From: an uncultured Bacteroidales bacterium
GTDB taxonomy: Bacteria; Bacteroidota; Bacteroidia; Bacteroidales; UBA932
NCBI GenBank assembly: GCA_945874155.1
Contig: CAMCFO010000005.1
Coordinates: 1-64,000, forward strand
Direction of reading: 5' to 3'
DNA length: 64,000 bases
Shown: piece by piece, positions 61,288 to 64,000 of the stretch
Layout: each line of letters begins with the position of its first letter
Numbering within the stretch: position 1 is the first letter of the stretch
Translations under genes and position numbers: made by a program
Notes under the pieces: generated by a model
Told to the model about the DNA's origin: nothing
The model's input: the letters and a program-made list of their open reading frames with translations, nothing else
The model's database searches: none

Positions 61288-61908
61288 ATGACAAAAGGAA
61301 TAATTTTCGATATGGGCGGAGTGTTGATAGACTTGTTCTACGACCGCTGCGTAGCCGCCTACAAATCAATAGGTTTCAAGGAAATATGCGACTATCTGGA
61401 CCCTTGTCATCAGAAAGGGATTTACGGGGATATGGAAGCAGGCAAGGTCAGCGAAGATGAATTCTACGATTTCGTCCTCTCTCGCTGCAACAAAGGGACA
61501 GTGCGCGAAGACATTGATGCCTGTATGAAAAGTTTCTACGAAGGACCTTCGGAGGAAAAGGCCGCCTACCTCCGGTCATTGAAGGCAAGGGGATATAAAA
61601 TATTTATGCTCAGCAACAACAATCCCATTATGATGCGCATCTGTGCGGATGACTTCAGCAGGGTCGGTATAAGCTTGACTGATTTTTTTGACAAAATCTT
61701 CATATCCAGCACGATGAAACTTATGAAACCGGGGCAGGAAATCTATCTTGAAGCTATACGCCAAAGTGGTCTGCAAGCTGATGAACTGCTATTCATCGAC
61801 GACTCGCCGCGCAACACCGAAGCTGCACGCATCGCAGGAATCCCGTCAATCGACTATGTCCAGGGTTCAGACCTTGCAGCGCTCATTGAAGCGGCTCTCT
61901 GGCATTGA
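61288..61908 (+). CDS. HAD-IA family hydrolase
   Basis: This 206-residue phosphatase-fold enzyme has motif I FDMGGVLID (nucleophile Asp), motif II MLSNNNP, motif III Lys in MKLMKPGQEIY, and motif IV FIDDSPRN. It has an alpha-helical cap between motifs I and II. The substrate is not predictable (sugar phosphates or nucleotides are common). It uses the decayed leader of the ATPase remnant and lies ten bases after that remnant's stop. The intact copy suggests that function is preserved here while the left copy decays. Confidence 0.9.
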   Translation: MTKGIIFDMGGVLIDLFYDRCVAAYKSIGFKEICDYLDPCHQKGIYGDMEAGKVSEDEFYDFVLSRCNKGTVREDIDACMKSFYEGPSEEKAAYLRSLKARGYKIFMLSNNNPIMMRICADDFSRVGISLTDFFDKIFISSTMKLMKPGQEIYLEAIRQSGLQADELLFIDDSPRNTEAARIAGIPSIDYVQGSDLAALIEAALWH

Positions 61909-61943
61909 TAAAGATTCTCCTGATTATTGAAAATAACCGGCGA

Positions 61944-63557
61944 CTAACAGTCTGCGGCATTTTCCCTTTTGAGCAGCACAATGACATCACCTGCCTCGAG
62001 GATGGTGTCCCCGTTAGGAATGATTTTTTCCTCACCTCTTTGGATCATCACGAGAAGGCTTCCGTCTTTTTGGGGATATTCACACACCTTATGACCAGCC
62101 CACTTGCTGTTGTCGGACAAAGGATGCTGGATGAGACTGTCTGTGCTGCAGTCCTGGAATGAACGTGTGCAAAGGACGATTTCGTCACCTGTTTCGAGCA
62201 AGGTGCTGCCTTTCGGCACTATGCGGAGATCGCCCCGTACCACAAGAGCGATAATGCAGTCCTGCGGCAAATCCAGGTCCTTGATCTGACGATTGTTCCA
62301 ACTGCTGGTTTCCTTTATGCGTATAGCCCCGAAGGACATTTCCGCGTTTTCACTGAAATCACTGAAGGTTGTCATCACATCCTCTCCGCTGTCAGTCATT
62401 CCGGTGGCCTTCGCGACGGCTGGAATAAGCGAACCCTGAAATGCTATGGACAGCAGCACAATACAGAATACAATGCTGAATATGTCGTTCTGCATCTCGA
62501 CACCCGAAGTGAGGATATTGATGGCGAAAACGATTGATGCTGCCCCACGGAGTCCGACAAAAGAAATCAGTTCCAATTGTTTGAATGGATATTTCCTGAA
62601 AGGGGCCAGAACCCCGCACACAGCAAGCGGGCGTGCAGCAAGAGTAAGGAATATGAATATTGCCAGGGCCGGCAGCAGTGAATGAAACAGATTCGACGGT
62701 ATAGCCAGCATTCCAAGCAAGAAGAAAATGACTATCTGCATAAGGCTTGTGATGGCATCGAAGAAAGAAACCAGAGACTTCCGCTCGGGAAAGTCGGTAT
62801 TGCCAAGGACGATGCCCACGATATAGGCACTCAGATAGCCATTGCCACCGAACAGCTCCGGTAAAGAATATGCTGCAAGCGCAGTTGCAATGAACAGCAG
62901 CAGGTCGAATCCGTTTCTCTGGAAATTGATTCTTCTGAGGAGAAACACGGCAGCGGCAGCTATCGACAATCCTCCGGCAGCTCCGAAGACTATCTGTGCG
63001 AAAACCTGCCAGACTATGCCTCCAGCCGTTATGCCGCCACTGAAAAGAGACAACATAACGGCCGTGAGCATATAAGACATAGGGTCGTTGGAACCGCTTT
63101 CCACCTCAAGAATAGGAGCGCTGTTGTTCTTAAGACCCAATTTGCGGGTACGCAGAATGGAAAAAACCGTTGCCGCATCCGTAGAACTGATGACTGCTCC
63201 CATCAGAAAACTCTCAAGCCACGCCCATCCCAGCACAAAATGGCAGAACAGCCCCACGAAGCATGCCGTAAGGGCCACTCCTACCGTGGCAAGCAGACCG
63301 GCTTCCACTGCAATCGGTCTGGCAGATTTCCATCTTGTCCCGAAACCTCCATAGAACATTATGAAGACAAGCGCAATGGTGCTTATGTTTCCTACCACCC
63401 AGCCCCAGTTTTCGGCAAAGTCGTCATTGCGGCTGCCGCACAGAAAACCCAGCATCAGGAAGAAGAGCAGGACAGGGATTCCGACCTTTCCGGAAAACTT
63501 GTTGAAGAATATACAGGTGAATATAATCACCGCGAATATCAGAAGGAACAGCGCCAT
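61944..63557 (-). CDS. K+/H+ antiporter, NhaP2/CvrA type
   Basis: This 537-residue inner-membrane CPA1-family antiporter has about 12 helices (residues 1-390). The ion-site region GAVISSTDAATVFSIL contains the functional Asp. The C terminus has two RCK_C/TrkA_C-like regulatory parts (IIALVVRGDLRIVPKGSTLL and LLVMIQRGEEKIIPNGDTIL). The length and order match potassium/proton antiporters. It is a single gene, tail to tail with the HAD hydrolase. Confidence 0.9.
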   Translation of the reverse strand: MALFLLIFAVIIFTCIFFNKFSGKVGIPVLLFFLMLGFLCGSRNDDFAENWGWVVGNISTIALVFIMFYGGFGTRWKSARPIAVEAGLLATVGVALTACFVGLFCHFVLGWAWLESFLMGAVISSTDAATVFSILRTRKLGLKNNSAPILEVESGSNDPMSYMLTAVMLSLFSGGITAGGIVWQVFAQIVFGAAGGLSIAAAAVFLLRRINFQRNGFDLLLFIATALAAYSLPELFGGNGYLSAYIVGIVLGNTDFPERKSLVSFFDAITSLMQIVIFFLLGMLAIPSNLFHSLLPALAIFIFLTLAARPLAVCGVLAPFRKYPFKQLELISFVGLRGAASIVFAINILTSGVEMQNDIFSIVFCIVLLSIAFQGSLIPAVAKATGMTDSGEDVMTTFSDFSENAEMSFGAIRIKETSSWNNRQIKDLDLPQDCIIALVVRGDLRIVPKGSTLLETGDEIVLCTRSFQDCSTDSLIQHPLSDNSKWAGHKVCEYPQKDGSLLVMIQRGEEKIIPNGDTILEAGDVIVLLKRENAADC

Positions 63558-63580
63558 TTCAAGCTTGATTAGATGATGCT

Positions 63581-64000
63581 CTACCAGATTACGACGCGCT
63601 CACTCTCCGGTCTGAACATAGGATCTCCTTCCTTGATTCCGAAGGCATCGAAGAATGTGTCCAGATTGCGCAGTGTGACATTGACTCTGTTTCGTCCCAG
63701 AGAATGTACGTCCAGCAAAGTGAGGCGGGACTCCTCCTGAGGAGTGATGTTTTGTGCCCAGAGGGTTGCGTAAGCCAGATAGAACCGCTGCTCGGCAGTG
63801 AACCCGTCCAAAGGCTCGGGATGCTTGCCGGCAAAGGAATTCTGAAGTGCGGTGAAAGCAATACGCAGGCCACCCTGGTCAGCTATGTTTTCTCCCAAAG
63901 TGGCAGCGCCGTTGGCCATCAGTCCCGGCTGTATCTCCACCTGATTGAACTGCTCCACGAGCCCTGCAGCCTTTGCCTTGAATGCCTGGGCATCTGCCTC
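63581..64000 (-). CDS. M13 family metallopeptidase, C-terminal part (runs off the window)
   Basis: The visible ~140 residues match the C-terminal end of an M13 (neprilysin-type) zinc peptidase. GAATLGENIADQGGLRIAF contains the ENxxD zinc-ligand motif (Glu as third zinc ligand), and the family end is present (RVNVTLRNLDTFFDAFGIKEGDPMF, ending RVVIW). The HExxH motif and the signal lie beyond position 64000. M13 peptidases in Bacteroidota are usually exported. It lies 23 bases upstream of the antiporter start on the same strand. Confidence 0.9.
   Translation of the reverse strand, partial: EADAQAFKAKAAGLVEQFNQVEIQPGLMANGAATLGENIADQGGLRIAFTALQNSFAGKHPEPLDGFTAEQRFYLAYATLWAQNITPQEESRLTLLDVHSLGRNRVNVTLRNLDTFFDAFGIKEGDPMFRPESERVVIW

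Larger units (their letters stand above)
61137..61935 (+). repeat. Right flanking repeat (ATPase remnant + HAD gene)
   Basis: This is the complete version of the repeat at 47051. It starts with the promoter leader of the AAA/PD-(D/E)XK gene, includes its remnant (61176-61277) and the full HAD gene. Confidence 0.85.

Overview
The window reads as a chromosomal segment of a Bacteroidota bacterium, most likely order Bacteroidales. Many genes are preceded by the Bacteroidota -7 box (TAnnTTTG) rather than a strong Shine-Dalgarno site. Lipoproteins with short lipobox signals are frequent, the families are typical of gut Bacteroidales (DUF4143 ATPases, HipA pairs, exported NUC1-type nucleases, OB-fold lipoproteins), and base composition is mid-range. 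I cannot name the species. No rRNA, tRNA or CRISPR array was found. The segment is rich in broken genes, gene fragments and repeats, so it looks like an actively rearranged accessory region; some single-base frameshifts could also be assembly errors.

Region 1 (1-21 kb) is a patchwork of metabolic and stress genes: AlaX-like editing protein, nitroreductase, glycerophosphodiesterase, a decaying cluster of flavodoxin remnant, carboxymuconolactone decarboxylase/cupin and lipoprotein hydrolase beside an AraC regulator, an AttH/CrtC-like protein with a divergent AraC regulator, a truncated alanine symporter, an HD hydrolase, an FtsK-like ATPase with a frameshift, HdeD, LrgAB and a large OB-fold lipoprotein. 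Three DUF4143 AAA ATPases are scattered through it.

Region 2 (21-35 kb) holds a deleted RecQ/UvrD helicase gene, a deoxyribosyltransferase-like enzyme and two parallel cassettes. Each cassette starts with the same ~1.7 kb hipBA block and ends with the same ~450 bp NUDIX block, but the cargo differs: a PLD-helicase-DUF3427 protein in the first, a different hipBA pair in the second. A fourth DUF4143 ATPase lies between them.

Region 3 (35-47 kb) is a stretch of mostly + strand genes: an unknown gene with an in-frame stop, a dense palindrome array, two Hsp20 paralogs with a conserved leader, an arginase-fold protein, a WYL regulator coupled to a DEDDh exonuclease, a fusion of deoxyribosyltransferase-like and macro-like domains, and dtd. 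Then come a flavin reductase-rubredoxin, GreA, an AAA/PD-(D/E)XK protein and a cation antiporter.

Region 4 (47-62 kb) is the most interesting part. On the - strand, ten tightly packed genes (60726 down to 48310) encode a VWA-type lipoprotein, a small membrane protein, a tubulin/FtsZ-like protein, a very large actin/Hsp70-fold ATPase, a single-pass membrane protein, a MotA/ZorA-like channel subunit with a long coiled-coil tail, a MotB/ZorB-like peptidoglycan-binding subunit, and then an exported NUC1 nuclease, a small lipoprotein and a second exported NUC1 nuclease. Most junctions overlap or are a few bases apart, so the genes very probably work together: an ion-driven envelope motor linked to two cytoskeletal-type NTPases and periplasmic or surface nucleases. 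The set resembles the Zorya ZorAB motor in part but has different partners. It sits between direct repeats made of an ATPase remnant plus a HAD hydrolase gene (intact on the right, internally deleted on the left). The window ends with a K+/H+ antiporter and the C-terminal part of an M13 metallopeptidase.
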